NCBI GenBank assembly: GCA_003416985.1
Contig: QVIN01000006.1
Coordinates: 372,001-436,000, forward strand
Reading direction: 5' to 3'
Length of the DNA: 64,000 nt
From: Duganella sp. BJB480
GTDB taxonomy: Bacteria; Pseudomonadota; Gammaproteobacteria; Burkholderiales; Burkholderiaceae_D
The notes beneath the pieces are model-generated. The model did not search any database. It was given only the letters and a program-made list of their open reading frames with translations, and was not told the origin of the DNA. The stretch's first letter is position 1; each line of letters starts with the position of its first letter. The position numbers and the translations under genes were made by a program. Shown here piece after piece: positions 1-11,648 of this stretch.

Positions 1-3036
<3,036 letters not shown>

Positions 3037-3043
3037 GCAGACG

Positions 3044-3080
3044 GGCGGGGTGGCCAGGGCTCGTTACCCCGCCTTTAATT
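3044..3080 (+). terminator. Weak intrinsic terminator after the hydantoinase gene
   Basis: GGCGGGGT (3044-3051) pairs with ACCCCGCC (3066-3073) across a 14-base loop and is followed by TTTAATTT. It lies between the hydantoinase stop and the porin ribosome site. The broken T tract suggests only partial termination. Confidence 0.45.
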
Positions 3081-3106
3081 TCAGAGCCTGAACAACTGGG
3101 GACAAA

Positions 3107-4183
3107 ATGAACAAGACTATGTTTGCGCTGGCGCTGAGCGCCTTGGCAGGTGCGGCGGCAGCCCAATCCAACGTGACGGTGTACGGCATCGTCGACATGG
3201 CGGTGGTGCGCGAGAGCGGCGGCGTTGGCGCGGCGGCTTCCAGCACCAAGCTGACCAGCGGCGTGGAGTCGGGATCGCGGTTGGGCTTCAAGGGCACCGA
3301 GGATCTGGGCGACGGCTTGTCGGCCATCTTCCTGCTGGAGAACGGCTTCCAGGCCGACACCGGCGCGATGGGACAGGGCGGCCTGCTGTTCGGGCGCCAG
3401 GCCTACGTCGGCCTGCAGAGCAAGACGGCCGGCACGCTGACGCTGGGCCGCCAGTACACGCCGCAGTATCTGGCCGTGGCGGCGGTCGATCCCTTCGGTT
3501 CCGGCACGGCGGGCGACACCAAGAACCTGATGGCGTCGACCGGCAATAGCGCCAGCCGCATGGACAACGCGGTCAAGTACGCGTCGCCGGTGGTGAACGG
3601 CTTCAATGCGGAAGTGGTCTACGGGGTCGGCGAGGTGGCGGGCGACAGCACGGCCCAGCGCCAGTTCGGCGGCGCGGTCGGATACGCGAACGGCCCGCTG
3701 GTGGTGCGCCTTGCGCATCACAACCGCAACAACGATACGGCCACCGTGAAGAACAACAGCAGCGCGAAGAACACCGTGCTGACGGCGTTGTACGACTTCG
3801 GCGTGGCGAAGGCGCACTTCGCGTACGGCGTGGACAAGGGCATGAACAGCGCCTTGCCGCGTAACCTGAACAATCCGTTCGGCTACGCGGTGGCGCCGAC
3901 GCCGTCGATCGACAGCAGCGTGGTGCTGCTGGGCGTGACCGTGCCGCAGGGGATGGGCACGTGGATCGGCTCCTACATCCGCAAGAACGACAAGACCAGC
4001 TTCAATCAGGATGCGGAACAGCTGGCGGCGGGCTATCGCTACTACCTGTCCAAGCGTACGGACTTGTACGGCGTGTACGCCTACATCCGCAACAAGAACG
4101 GCGCCGGTTACACGGTCGGCAGCGCGATCGAGGGCGGCACCGGCAACCGTGGCCTGAACCTCGGCATGCGCCACGTCTTCTAG
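3107..4183 (+). CDS. Gram-negative general porin
   Basis: A 358-residue outer-membrane porin of the Burkholderiales type. It has a signal peptide MNKTMFALALSALAGAAAAQ, then the family opening SNVTVYGIVDMAVV, the SRLGFKGTEDLGDG motif, the LFGRQAYVGL strand and a C-terminal phenylalanine strand (LNLGMRHVF) needed for BAM-dependent insertion. Length and layout match 16-strand trimeric porins. A GGGGA ribosome site sits just before the ATG. It is placed directly behind the hydantoinase, so it may admit that enzyme's substrate, but this is inference from position only. Confidence 0.93.
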   Translation: MNKTMFALALSALAGAAAAQSNVTVYGIVDMAVVRESGGVGAAASSTKLTSGVESGSRLGFKGTEDLGDGLSAIFLLENGFQADTGAMGQGGLLFGRQAYVGLQSKTAGTLTLGRQYTPQYLAVAAVDPFGSGTAGDTKNLMASTGNSASRMDNAVKYASPVVNGFNAEVVYGVGEVAGDSTAQRQFGGAVGYANGPLVVRLAHHNRNNDTATVKNNSSAKNTVLTALYDFGVAKAHFAYGVDKGMNSALPRNLNNPFGYAVAPTPSIDSSVVLLGVTVPQGMGTWIGSYIRKNDKTSFNQDAEQLAAGYRYYLSKRTDLYGVYAYIRNKNGAGYTVGSAIEGGTGNRGLNLGMRHVF

Positions 4184-4193
4184 GCCGGCCATC

Positions 4194-4745
4194 ATGCGCT
4201 CACCCGCCCACACCATCCACAGCTACCTGCTGGCGAAGGACGGCAATCGTCCCCACCTGCTGGCCGAGGCCTTCAGCGAGGATGCCTTGTTGTCGATGCA
4301 GGTCCATACCGACAGCATCGCCTTTCCGCCACTGTCGCAGGGACGCGACGCCATTGCCGAGGTTTTGGTACGCCGTTTCGGCCAAAGCTATGAGAACGTC
4401 TATACTTTTTGCCTGGGGCCTCCGCCGGGGAAAGGGGTTTCCGCCTTCAGCTGCGAGTGGCTGGTGGCGATGACGGACAAGGGCAGTGGCAATGTGCGGG
4501 TCGGGTGCGGGCGCTATGACTGGCGTTTCGAAGATGTCACCGGCCTGGCCGAGCGGCTGGCCATCAGCGTGGAGGTCATGCAGATACTGCCGCCCGCTGC
4601 GCTGGAGCCGGTGATGAAATGGGTGGCCTCGCTGCCGTATCCGTGGTGCGTCACGGAGGCGGTCATCGCCCGCGCGGCGGATGTGGTGGGCGTGGGCCCG
4701 GTGCTGGCTTGGCTGGCATCGAATAATCGACGTTCGTGTTGTTAA
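4194..4745 (+). CDS. SnoaL/NTF2-like domain protein
   Basis: A 183-residue cytoplasmic protein with no signal peptide. The first ~130 residues look like an NTF2/SnoaL cone fold: an N-terminal helix region, the segment AFSEDALLSMQVHTDS, then FPPLSQGRDAIAEVLVRRFG, which is typical of SnoaL-like proteins. No catalytic residues can be assigned. The C-terminal ~50 residues have no recognisable domain. It starts 11 bases after the porin stop without a good ribosome site, so it may be translated by coupling. Function unknown. Confidence 0.6.
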   Translation: MRSPAHTIHSYLLAKDGNRPHLLAEAFSEDALLSMQVHTDSIAFPPLSQGRDAIAEVLVRRFGQSYENVYTFCLGPPPGKGVSAFSCEWLVAMTDKGSGNVRVGCGRYDWRFEDVTGLAERLAISVEVMQILPPAALEPVMKWVASLPYPWCVTEAVIARAADVVGVGPVLAWLASNNRRSCC

Positions 4746-4762
4746 TCCAAGGAGCTGGGAAA

Positions 4763-5230
4763 ATGAAGAACCTGTTGAAGTACCTGATGGTTGGTTGCAT
4801 GGCGCTGCTGTTCAACGCGGGCGCCGGCGCGGCGGAGAAGGGCACTGCCGACGAAGCGGTGGCGATGGTCAAGAAGGCCGCCGAATTCATGAAGAAGAAC
4901 GGCAAGGAGAAGGCGCTGGCCGAGTTCAATAATCCCAAGGGCGCCTTTATTCATAAGGACTTGTACATCTTCGCCTTCGGCGCCAACGGCGACGGCGTGG
5001 AGCTGGCCAACGGCGCCAACGTCAAGCTGGTGGGCAAAAACGTGCTGGAGATGAAGGACGCCGACGGCAAGTACCTGATCAAGGACATCCTGGCGCTGGG
5101 GATGAGCAAGGAGGGCAAAGGCTGGGTCGATTACAAGTGGCCCAACCCCACCACCGGCAGCATCGACGGCAAGCGCACCTACGTTGAGCGCGTGGACGAC
5201 GTGGTGATCGGCTGCGGCATCTACAAGTAA
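4763..5230 (+). CDS. Secreted single-Cache (sCache_2-type) protein
   Basis: A 155-residue protein with a signal peptide (MKNLLKYLMVGCMALLFNAGAGA) and one small Cache-like sensor domain: helix EAVAMVKKAAEFMKKNGKEK, then ALAEFNNPKGAF, DLYIFAFGANG and GKGWVDYKWPNP, ending VVIGCGIYK. This pattern is known from extracytoplasmic sCache_2 proteins, often sensor domains of chemoreceptors and kinases, but here it stands alone. The ATG at 4763 is chosen because AGGAG lies 8 bases upstream and the signal peptide begins there. Its frame runs upstream into the previous gene, so the two overlap in readable sequence but not at the chosen start. Ligand unknown. Confidence 0.75.
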   Translation: MKNLLKYLMVGCMALLFNAGAGAAEKGTADEAVAMVKKAAEFMKKNGKEKALAEFNNPKGAFIHKDLYIFAFGANGDGVELANGANVKLVGKNVLEMKDADGKYLIKDILALGMSKEGKGWVDYKWPNPTTGSIDGKRTYVERVDDVVIGCGIYK

Positions 5231-5241
5231 GGAGTATGTAT

Positions 5242-5428
5242 AGGGGGAGGGGCGATTCGGGCCTTCGCCGGACCATACTATTTCGCCCATCTATTTCCCT
5301 CTATTCCCGTTGGTTCCGCGCTATGTGCAGGCGCAGCAAACAAAATAGATGGAAATAGAAGAGGGGAGCGGGAACCAGAGGGCGGAAATAGTACGATCCG
5401 TCGAAGGATGCGCGCGGCCTCTCCCCTC
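5242..5428. repeat. Imperfect long palindrome in intergenic gap
   Basis: The gap between the Cache protein and the GNAT gene folds on itself. The outer left arm (about 5242-5287, containing CCTTCGCCGGACCATACTAT) aligns with the reverse complement of about 5382-5428, which reads CCTTCGACGGATCGTACTAT at the same place. The match carries on through TTTC(C)GCCC. Inside are further CTATTTCC/GGAAATAG complements (5291-5310 and 5343-5370). No open frame of note lies here. It could be a small non-autonomous mobile repeat (MITE/REP-like) or a strong terminator for the two converging genes. Confidence 0.55.
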
Positions 5429-5451
5429 GCGCACCCTCGGCGCGGATCAGC

Positions 5452-5931
5452 TCAGTACCTGAGCATTCGCCGCATCACCAGCGGCGGCGGTTCCAGCGGA
5501 TTGGCATGCGTGTATTCGAGTTCCTCGGCCAGCTCGAATTCGAAGGCGGAATAGAAGTCGATCAGCTTGGGCTGGTCGCTGCGCACGGCCAGCCGCACTT
5601 CCTCGACGCCGCAGGCCAGCCCGTGGTGGATCACGGCTTCCAGCAGATGCTGCGACAGGTTGCTGCCCCGGTGCTCCGGCAGCACGCCCATGCGGCACAC
5701 TTCCCACACGTCCGGCTCGGCGTCCAGCGGCAGCCAGCGCACCGAACCCACCGGCTTTTCATCGACCAGCAAGATAAAACCGCCGCCGTCGCGCAGGTGG
5801 TCTGCGACGTGGACGGCGGTTTCGCGGTGGCCACTGGAGGTGACGCTGACCTTGCCGGCCCACGCTGCGCGCGTGAGCTCGGCGATCAGCTGGGCATCGT
5901 CATTCCTTGCTTCCCGAACCACGATGTTCAT
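5452..5931 (-). CDS. GNAT family N-acetyltransferase
   Basis: A 159-residue GNAT-fold acetyltransferase: N-terminal VVREARNDDAQLIAELTRAAW, central strand GSVRWLPLDAEPDVWEVCRM, and the acetyl-CoA pyrophosphate-binding loop GVLPEHRGSNLSQHLLEAV (Q/RxxGxG/A-like, here EHRGSN), ending with the ARGH-type DFYSAFEFEL segment. The acceptor substrate is unknown. The ATG at 5931 is preferred because the AAGGA ribosome site overlaps the metG stop codon 7 bases upstream. A GTG two codons earlier is possible. It probably lies downstream of metG in one transcript. Confidence 0.85.
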   Translation of the reverse strand: MNIVVREARNDDAQLIAELTRAAWAGKVSVTSSGHRETAVHVADHLRDGGGFILLVDEKPVGSVRWLPLDAEPDVWEVCRMGVLPEHRGSNLSQHLLEAVIHHGLACGVEEVRLAVRSDQPKLIDFYSAFEFELAEELEYTHANPLEPPPLVMRRMLRY

Positions 5932-5941
5932 GCCCACGTCC

Positions 5942-8116
5942 TTAGCGGATACGCATGCCCGGCTCTGCGCCCGGCCACGGGTTGAGGATGTAGATGCCTG
6001 GATTGGTTTTCTCGTCCTTGGCCGAACCGGCCAGCACCATGCCTTCGGACACGCCGAACTTCATCTTGCGCGGCGCCAGGTTGGCCACCATCACGGTCAG
6101 CTTGCCGACCAGCTCTTCCGGCTGGTACATCGACTTGATGCCCGAGAAGACGTTGCGCAGGCGGCCTTCGCCGACGTCCAGCGTCAGGCGCAGCAGCTTG
6201 TCGGAACCGTCCACGTGTTCGCAGTTGACGATCTTGGCCACGCGCAGGTCGATCTTGACGAAGTCGTCGATGCTGATCTGCGGCGCCAGTTCCTCCACGC
6301 CTTCCGGCATCGGCAGCGCGGGCGCGGCTGGCGCGGCGGCGGCGGCTTGCTTGGCCGGCTTGGCGGCGGCGGCCGGAGCGGCGGCCGCTGCGGCTTGCTG
6401 CGCCGGCGCGTCGAACAAGTCTTCGATCATCTTGGCGTCGACGCGCGTCATCAGGTGCGCGTAGGCGCCGATGGTGCGGCCCAGCATGGCGCTGGACACC
6501 ACGCCGCTGGCGACGTCGGTATCGGCCCACACCAGCTGCTCGTCGTTGAGGAACTTGGCCACGTTGGCCGCCACGCCCGGAAGCACCGGCGACAGCAGGA
6601 TGGTCAGCTGGCGGAACAGGATCAGCGCGGTGGTGCAGACGTCGTGCAGCTCGGCGAGCTTGGCGTCGTCCTTGGCCAGGATCCACGGCTTGTTCTCGTC
6701 GACATACTGGTTGGTGATGTCGGCGATCTCCATGATCTCGCGCAGCGCCTTGCCGAACTCGCGCGCCTCGAAATTGGCGGCGATGCTGGCCTGGCGCTCG
6801 ACGCCGTCGGCGGTGATCAGCGCGCGCTTGATCCAGCCCTGCGCGCCCTCGGACAACGACGACGCCAGCTTGCCGTCGAATTTCTTGGCGATGAAGCCGG
6901 CGCAGCGCGAGGCGATGTTGACGTACTTGCCGATCAAATCGCTGTTGACGCGGGCCACGAAGTCGTCGCCGGTGAAGTCCAGGTCTTCCACCTTGGAGTT
7001 GAGCTTGAAGGCGATGTAGTAGCGCAGCCATTCCGGATTCATGCCCAGGTTCAGGTAGCGCAGCGGCGAGATGCCGGTGCCGCGCGACTTGGACATCTTC
7101 TCGTTGTTGACGGTCAGGTGGCCGTGCACGTTGACCTTGAGCTTGTCGATCACCGGATGGCCGGCGAAGTTCAGCATGGCCGGCCAGAACAGCAGGTGGA
7201 AGGAGACGATGTCCTTGCCGATGAAGTGGATCTGCTCGGTGCCCGGGTCCTTCAGCAGCGCCTCGTAGTCGATGCCCTTTTTCTCGCAGTAGTTCTTCAG
7301 GCTGGCCAGGTAGCCCACCGGCGCGTCCAGCCACACGTAGAAGAACTTGCCCGGCGCGTCGGGAATCGGGATGCCGAAGTAGGGCGCGTCGCGCGAGATG
7401 TCCCAGTCGGCCAGCTTTTCGCCGGCTTCGCCCAGCCATTCGCTGACCTTGTTGACCATCTCGGGCTGCAGGCGGCCCGGCGTGTTCAGCCAGTCCTTGA
7501 GGAACTGGTAGCAGCGCGGGTCGGACAGCTTGAAGAAGTACTGCTCCGAATCCTTCAGCACCGGCGTGGCGTTGGTGAACACCGAGAACGGGTTGATCAG
7601 CTCGGTCGGCTGGTAGGCCGCGCCACACACCTCGCAGTTGTCGCCGTACTGGTCCTTGGCGTGGCAGGTCGGGCATTCGCCCTTGATGTTGCGGTCCGCC
7701 AGGAACATGCCTTTGACCGGGTCGTAGAAGCGCGGCACGATCTTGGTCTGGATCAGGCCGTTGTCGCGCAGCTTGCGGTAGATGCCCTGCGACAGCTCGA
7801 CGTTTTCCGGCGAGTCGGTCGAGTACCAGTTGTCGAAGGCGATGTGGAAGCCGTCCAGGTACTGGGCGCGGCCGGCCGCGATCTTGGCGACGAATTCCTG
7901 CGGCGTGATGCCTTCCTTCTCGGCCGCGATCATGATCGGCGTGCCGTGGGTGTCGTCGGCGCCGACGAAGTGCACCACGCGTTGGGCGTCGCCGTCGCGC
8001 TGCATTCGCTGGAACCGGACCCAGATGTCGGCCTGGATGTACTCCATCATGTGGCCAATATGGAAAGCGGCGTTTGCGTAGGGCAGGGCAGTGGTGACGA
8101 ACAGCTTGCGGGTCAT
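5942..8116 (-). CDS. metG: Methionyl-tRNA synthetase
   Basis: A 724-residue class I aminoacyl-tRNA synthetase charging tRNA-Met. Visible parts are the HIGH signature at residues 19-22 (NAAFHIGHMM), the zinc knuckle CPTCHAKDQYGDNCEVCGA, the KMSKSRG motif, a helical anticodon-binding region, an Ala-rich linker, and a C-terminal OB-fold tRNA-binding domain (VEELAPQISIDDFVKIDLRV to the end). This is the dimeric long form typical of beta- and gammaproteobacteria. The frame extends 35 codons further upstream, but MTRKLFVTTALPYANA is the family start. It is divergent from apbC with a 122-base shared promoter region. Confidence 0.97.
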   Translation of the reverse strand: MTRKLFVTTALPYANAAFHIGHMMEYIQADIWVRFQRMQRDGDAQRVVHFVGADDTHGTPIMIAAEKEGITPQEFVAKIAAGRAQYLDGFHIAFDNWYSTDSPENVELSQGIYRKLRDNGLIQTKIVPRFYDPVKGMFLADRNIKGECPTCHAKDQYGDNCEVCGAAYQPTELINPFSVFTNATPVLKDSEQYFFKLSDPRCYQFLKDWLNTPGRLQPEMVNKVSEWLGEAGEKLADWDISRDAPYFGIPIPDAPGKFFYVWLDAPVGYLASLKNYCEKKGIDYEALLKDPGTEQIHFIGKDIVSFHLLFWPAMLNFAGHPVIDKLKVNVHGHLTVNNEKMSKSRGTGISPLRYLNLGMNPEWLRYYIAFKLNSKVEDLDFTGDDFVARVNSDLIGKYVNIASRCAGFIAKKFDGKLASSLSEGAQGWIKRALITADGVERQASIAANFEAREFGKALREIMEIADITNQYVDENKPWILAKDDAKLAELHDVCTTALILFRQLTILLSPVLPGVAANVAKFLNDEQLVWADTDVASGVVSSAMLGRTIGAYAHLMTRVDAKMIEDLFDAPAQQAAAAAAPAAAAKPAKQAAAAAPAAPALPMPEGVEELAPQISIDDFVKIDLRVAKIVNCEHVDGSDKLLRLTLDVGEGRLRNVFSGIKSMYQPEELVGKLTVMVANLAPRKMKFGVSEGMVLAGSAKDEKTNPGIYILNPWPGAEPGMRIR

Positions 8117-8238
8117 GGTTGATGCACTTTGTGGGTGGAAAAAGAACATTTTAACAGTGGAAGCCGCAACTGCGCACGTTCGAGGGCTTTTCTGCCCCGA
8201 TGCGCTAGAATGAGGGCACATTTTACGGAGAGAGTTAC

Positions 8239-9327
8239 ATGAGCATCACAGTAGAAGACGTCAAAGCCGCGCTGTCCAAGATCGTTGACCCAAATACAAC
8301 GAAAGACTATGTGACCGGCAAGGCCGTGAAGAATCTGAAGATCGAGGGCGGCGATGTCTCCCTTGATATCGAGCTGGGCTACCCGGCCAAGAGCCAGTTC
8401 GACGCCATCCGCGCCGCCGTCATCGCCGGCCTGCGCGCGCTGCCGGGCGTGGGCAACGTCAGCGTGGGTGTGTCGAGCAAGATCATCTCGCACACCGTGC
8501 AGCGTGGCCTGAAGCTCATGCCCAACGTGAAGAACATCATCGCCGTGGCCTCCGGCAAGGGCGGCGTCGGCAAGTCGACCACCGCCGTCAACCTGGCGCT
8601 GGCGCTGGCCGCCGAGGGCGCCTCGGTCGGTTTGCTGGACGCCGACATCTACGGCCCGTCGCAGCCGATGATGCTGGGCGTATCCGGCCGCCCGGAGACC
8701 AAGGACGGCAAGACCATGGAGCCGCTGGAGAATTATGGCGTGCAAGTGTCGTCGATCGGCTTCCTGATCGACCCGGACGAGCCGATGGTGTGGCGTGGCC
8801 CGATGGTCACGCAGGCGCTGCAGCAGCTGCTGGAGCAGACCAATTGGCGCGACCTGGATTACCTGGTGGTCGACATGCCGCCCGGCACCGGCGACATCCA
8901 ATTGACCTTGTCGCAGAAAGTGCCGGTCACCGGCGCCGTCATCGTCACCACGCCGCAGGACATCGCGCTGCTGGACGCGCGCAAGGGCTTGAAGATGTTC
9001 GAGAAGGTCGGCATTCCTATCCTGGGCATCGTCGAGAACATGAGCACGCACATCTGCTCCAACTGCGGCCACGCGGAGGAAATCTTCGGCGCCGGCGGCG
9101 GGGCCAAGATGTGCAAGGATTTCAATGTCGAGTTTCTCGGCGCGCTGCCGCTGACGCTGTCCATCCGCGAGCAGGCCGATTCCGGCAAGCCGACCGTGGT
9201 GGCCGAGCCGGACGGCAAGGTGGCCGCCATCTACAAGGACATCGCGCGCAAGATTGCAGTACAGGTCTCGGAGAAGGCCAAGGATATGACCAGCAAGTTC
9301 CCTAGCATCGTCATCAAGAACGACTAA
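8239..9327 (+). CDS. apbC: Iron-sulfur cluster carrier protein ApbC/Mrp
   Basis: A 362-residue Mrp/NBP35-type P-loop ATPase that carries and delivers [4Fe-4S] clusters in the cytoplasm. Residues 1-85 are a MIP18/DUF59 domain. The deviant Walker A is GKGGVGKS at 106-113, and the cluster-bridging pair is C273-x2-C276 (HICSNCGHAEE). The family motif VVDMPPGTGDIQLTLSQ is present. Length is standard. A GGAGAG ribosome site precedes the ATG. The metG/apbC head-to-head arrangement is common in proteobacteria. Confidence 0.95.
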   Translation: MSITVEDVKAALSKIVDPNTTKDYVTGKAVKNLKIEGGDVSLDIELGYPAKSQFDAIRAAVIAGLRALPGVGNVSVGVSSKIISHTVQRGLKLMPNVKNIIAVASGKGGVGKSTTAVNLALALAAEGASVGLLDADIYGPSQPMMLGVSGRPETKDGKTMEPLENYGVQVSSIGFLIDPDEPMVWRGPMVTQALQQLLEQTNWRDLDYLVVDMPPGTGDIQLTLSQKVPVTGAVIVTTPQDIALLDARKGLKMFEKVGIPILGIVENMSTHICSNCGHAEEIFGAGGGAKMCKDFNVEFLGALPLTLSIREQADSGKPTVVAEPDGKVAAIYKDIARKIAVQVSEKAKDMTSKFPSIVIKND

Positions 9328-9340
9328 CCGGAGATTCCCC

Positions 9341-9733
9341 ATGATGAAAAAAATGATAGCCGCAGCAGCCTTCCTGACCCTGGGTGCGAGTGCGTACGCC
9401 CAGCAGTCGGTATCGTTTGTCGAGCCGGTCGATGGCGCCACCGTCACCAGCCCGTTCAAGGTCAAGTTCGCCGTCAGCGGCATGGAAGTCAAGCCGGCCG
9501 GCGACATGACGGCCAACACCGGCCACCACCACCTGCTGATCAACGCCGCGCCGGTCAAGGCCGGCGAGGTGGTGCCGGCCGACGAGCACCACATCCACTT
9601 CGGCAAGGGCCAGACCGAGACCGAAGTCAAGCTGCCGCCGGGCACCTACACCCTGTCGATGCAGTTCGCCAACGGCCTGCACCAGTCCTACGGCCCCGGC
9701 ATGTCCAAGGACATCAAGATCACCGTCAAGTAA
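9341..9733 (+). CDS. Periplasmic DUF4399 protein
   Basis: A 130-residue exported protein. The signal peptide ends near ASAYA; the mature part is a DUF4399 domain with a His-rich centre: NTGHHHLLINA, DEHHIHFGKGQTETEVKLPPG and YTLSMQFANGLHQSYGPGMS. The histidine clusters suggest a metal site, but the molecular role of this family is not established. It starts 13 bases after apbC with GGAG before the ATG, so it is likely co-transcribed. A good terminator follows. Confidence 0.85.
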   Translation: MMKKMIAAAAFLTLGASAYAQQSVSFVEPVDGATVTSPFKVKFAVSGMEVKPAGDMTANTGHHHLLINAAPVKAGEVVPADEHHIHFGKGQTETEVKLPPGTYTLSMQFANGLHQSYGPGMSKDIKITVK

Positions 9734-9747
9734 GACGCGGAATGGTT

Positions 9748-9776
9748 GCGTGCGGTCCACGGCCGCACGCATTTTT
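9748..9776 (+). terminator. Intrinsic terminator after the DUF4399 gene
   Basis: GCGTGCGG pairs perfectly with CCGCACGC across a 7-base loop, followed by ATTTTT. This ends the apbC-DUF4399 transcript. Confidence 0.85.
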
Positions 9777-9847
9777 CCAAAAAAGTTTTTAAAAACGCAA
9801 TGTCATGGGGTAGGATGCGGTTTTTCCCAGTCCGAAAGCCCGCTTCG

Positions 9848-10870
9848 ATGTCGCCGTCCCTGCACACAGTTCCCGCACCGTCCGCCCACCACGCCGCGCC
9901 CGAATTCTGCCCCGGTTGCAAAGCCCGCCTCGGCGTCAATTTCTGCCCGCAGTGCGGCCAGGAATCCGTGCTGCATCCCCCGAGCATGGGCGAGTTCGTC
10001 GCGGAGTTCATCGGCCACTATGTCGCCATCGAAGGCAAGCTGTGGCGCACGCTGGGCCAGCTGCTGTTGCGGCCGGGCGGCCTGACCAAGGCCTATATGG
10101 CTGGCCAGCGGGTCAACTACATGCAGCCGCTGCGACTGTTCCTGACGCTCAGTGTGATTCTGTTTGCGTTGTTGCAGTTCAGCGGCTTCCATGTCGGCGA
10201 CGACCACGCCAAGCCCACCGCGCCGGGCGGGATGGCCTTCACCGCCGACGTCAAGCACAACGGTTCGGATGCCGTGCCGCCACCGCTGGTCGCCGGCGCC
10301 ACGCGCTATACGGTCTCGCTGGGCTATTACGGGATCAGCCTGCTGCGCGAAGGCGGGTCATTCGAGTTCGGCTTCAAGCTGAACATCCCCGACAGCCAGG
10401 AGCCGTCGATGCTCGGCTCGATCGGGCATGCGGTGTTCCCGCACTTCGACGACAAAATGAAGCATTTCAGCGACCTGCCGCCGGCGACCAAGGCCGAGCT
10501 CATGACGCATGGTTTCTTCGCCCGCATGCCTTATGTGATTTTCTTTATGGTGCCGGTGTTTGCCCTGTTTCTCAAGCTGTTGTATCTGCCGTCGCGCAGG
10601 CCTTATGGCGAATACCTGCTGTTCGCGCTGCATGTGAATGCCTTCGGCTTTTTCGTCATGGCACTGATGCATGTGACGCCATGGGGTTGGGGCCTGGCTG
10701 CGCTGGGGCTGGTGCTTGCGCTGTACATCGGCCGGGCCATGCAGAATGTGTATGGCGGTTCGCCCTTCGCCACGGCGGTGCGCTGGCTGGTGTTGACGGT
10801 CGCCTACCTGCTGGTGCTGATGATGCTGATCGTACAGCTCATGGCGGTGCTGGCGTTCACGACGAGCTGA
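9848..10870 (+). CDS. DUF3667-like zinc-ribbon membrane protein
   Basis: About 340 residues. The N-terminus carries two CxxC knuckles (EFCPGCKARLG and NFCPQCGQES), followed by a conserved amphipathic stretch (GHYVAIEGKLWRTLGQLLLR, PGGLTKAYMAGQRVNYMQP). The first membrane helix LRLFLTLSVILFALLQF follows, then a ~130-residue loop, then about four further helices. The layout matches proteins annotated DUF3667; function unknown. The start is uncertain: ATGs at 9800 and 9815 are in frame, and 9848 is chosen as the shortest form that keeps the zinc ribbon. No clear ribosome site supports any choice. Confidence 0.75.
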   Translation: MSPSLHTVPAPSAHHAAPEFCPGCKARLGVNFCPQCGQESVLHPPSMGEFVAEFIGHYVAIEGKLWRTLGQLLLRPGGLTKAYMAGQRVNYMQPLRLFLTLSVILFALLQFSGFHVGDDHAKPTAPGGMAFTADVKHNGSDAVPPPLVAGATRYTVSLGYYGISLLREGGSFEFGFKLNIPDSQEPSMLGSIGHAVFPHFDDKMKHFSDLPPATKAELMTHGFFARMPYVIFFMVPVFALFLKLLYLPSRRPYGEYLLFALHVNAFGFFVMALMHVTPWGWGLAALGLVLALYIGRAMQNVYGGSPFATAVRWLVLTVAYLLVLMMLIVQLMAVLAFTTS

Positions 10871-10882
10871 TCGAACAAACGG

Positions 10883-11506
10883 ATGCCGCCCTCCGCTTTA
10901 CATCTCCGCAAGGCGCCACGCCAGCGCCGCGCCGTCCACACCGTCGACGCGCTGCTGGAGGCCGCCGCTTTGGTGCTGGAGGCCGACGGCCTTGAGGGCT
11001 TCAACACCAACGCGGTCGCACGCCGCGCCGGCGCCAGCGTCGGCTCGCTGTATCAATACTTCCCCAGCAAGGACGCCTTGACCTTGGCCCTGGTGCTGCG
11101 CGAGAAGCGCAAGTTCCATGAGGTGCTGGTCGCCGCGCAGGCGCTGCCGACTTGCCGCGAGGCGCTCGCCAGCCTGGTCGACCTGTCCGCGCGCCAGCAA
11201 TTGACCCGTCCCAACCTGGCCCGCCTGCTCGACCAGGAGGAGGCGCGGCCCGAATTCCGCGCCGCCCTCGGCGACGGCTCCAACTTCCGCCTGGTGCTGT
11301 CGGCCATGCTGGCCAAGCCCGGCGCGCCCGCCCACCTGTGCGACGACGAGCCGCGCAGGCGCCTGGCCGCCGACGATCTGGCGGCGATGATACGCGGCAT
11401 GACCGACGCCGCCGGCGAGCGTGGCGAGCGTGATGTCGATGACCTGGCCTATCGCATCGGCGCCGCCGTCTTCGGCTATCTGGCCGTGCCGCCGCGCCAA
11501 ATGTGA
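10883..11506 (+). CDS. TetR/AcrR family transcriptional regulator
   Basis: 207 residues. A TetR helix-turn-helix lies at about residues 15-65: TVDALLEAAALVLEADGLEG, then NTNAVARRAGASVGSLYQYF and PSKDALTLALVLREKR. The C-terminal ligand-binding half is generic. It starts 12 bases after the preceding membrane-protein gene and so may be co-transcribed with it. The downstream VOC gene, which has its own promoter-like sequence with an inverted repeat over the transcription start, is the nearest candidate target. This is inference only. Confidence 0.88.
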   Translation: MPPSALHLRKAPRQRRAVHTVDALLEAAALVLEADGLEGFNTNAVARRAGASVGSLYQYFPSKDALTLALVLREKRKFHEVLVAAQALPTCREALASLVDLSARQQLTRPNLARLLDQEEARPEFRAALGDGSNFRLVLSAMLAKPGAPAHLCDDEPRRRLAADDLAAMIRGMTDAAGERGERDVDDLAYRIGAAVFGYLAVPPRQM

Positions 11507-11593
11507 GCAAGCCCGCCGCGCGCGCCTGAAAACAGCCGCAAGCGTTTGTTTGCACAGCGTTTTTTGCGCCGCGCGCCGGCGCCGGAAAGCGAG

Positions 11594-11622
11594 TTGATGG
11601 CGCTGTTTTCGGGCCGTATTCT
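11594..11622 (+). promoter_or_regulatory. Candidate sigma-70 promoter of the VOC gene
   Basis: TTGATG and TATTCT are separated by 17 bases, 27 bases before the VOC start codon. The boxes match the consensus moderately well. Confidence 0.45.
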
Positions 11623-11637
11623 GTTGTCTTCACAACA
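11622..11637. promoter_or_regulatory. Inverted repeat TGTTGT-CTTC-ACAACA
   Basis: A perfect 6-bp inverted repeat with a 4-base spacer lies right after the -10 box and ends at the ribosome site AGGAGA. It could be an operator for the adjacent TetR protein or an RNA hairpin next to the ribosome site. Confidence 0.35.
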
Positions 11638-11648
11638 GGAGAAACACC

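Noticed and set aside
5567..8122. 851-codon open frame opposite metG
   Set aside because: Low-complexity shadow translation; metG on the other strand has all family motifs.
8117..8238. Possible riboswitch or T-box leader for metG
   Set aside because: The divergent gap is only 122 bases and no anti-terminator or specifier-like structure is visible.
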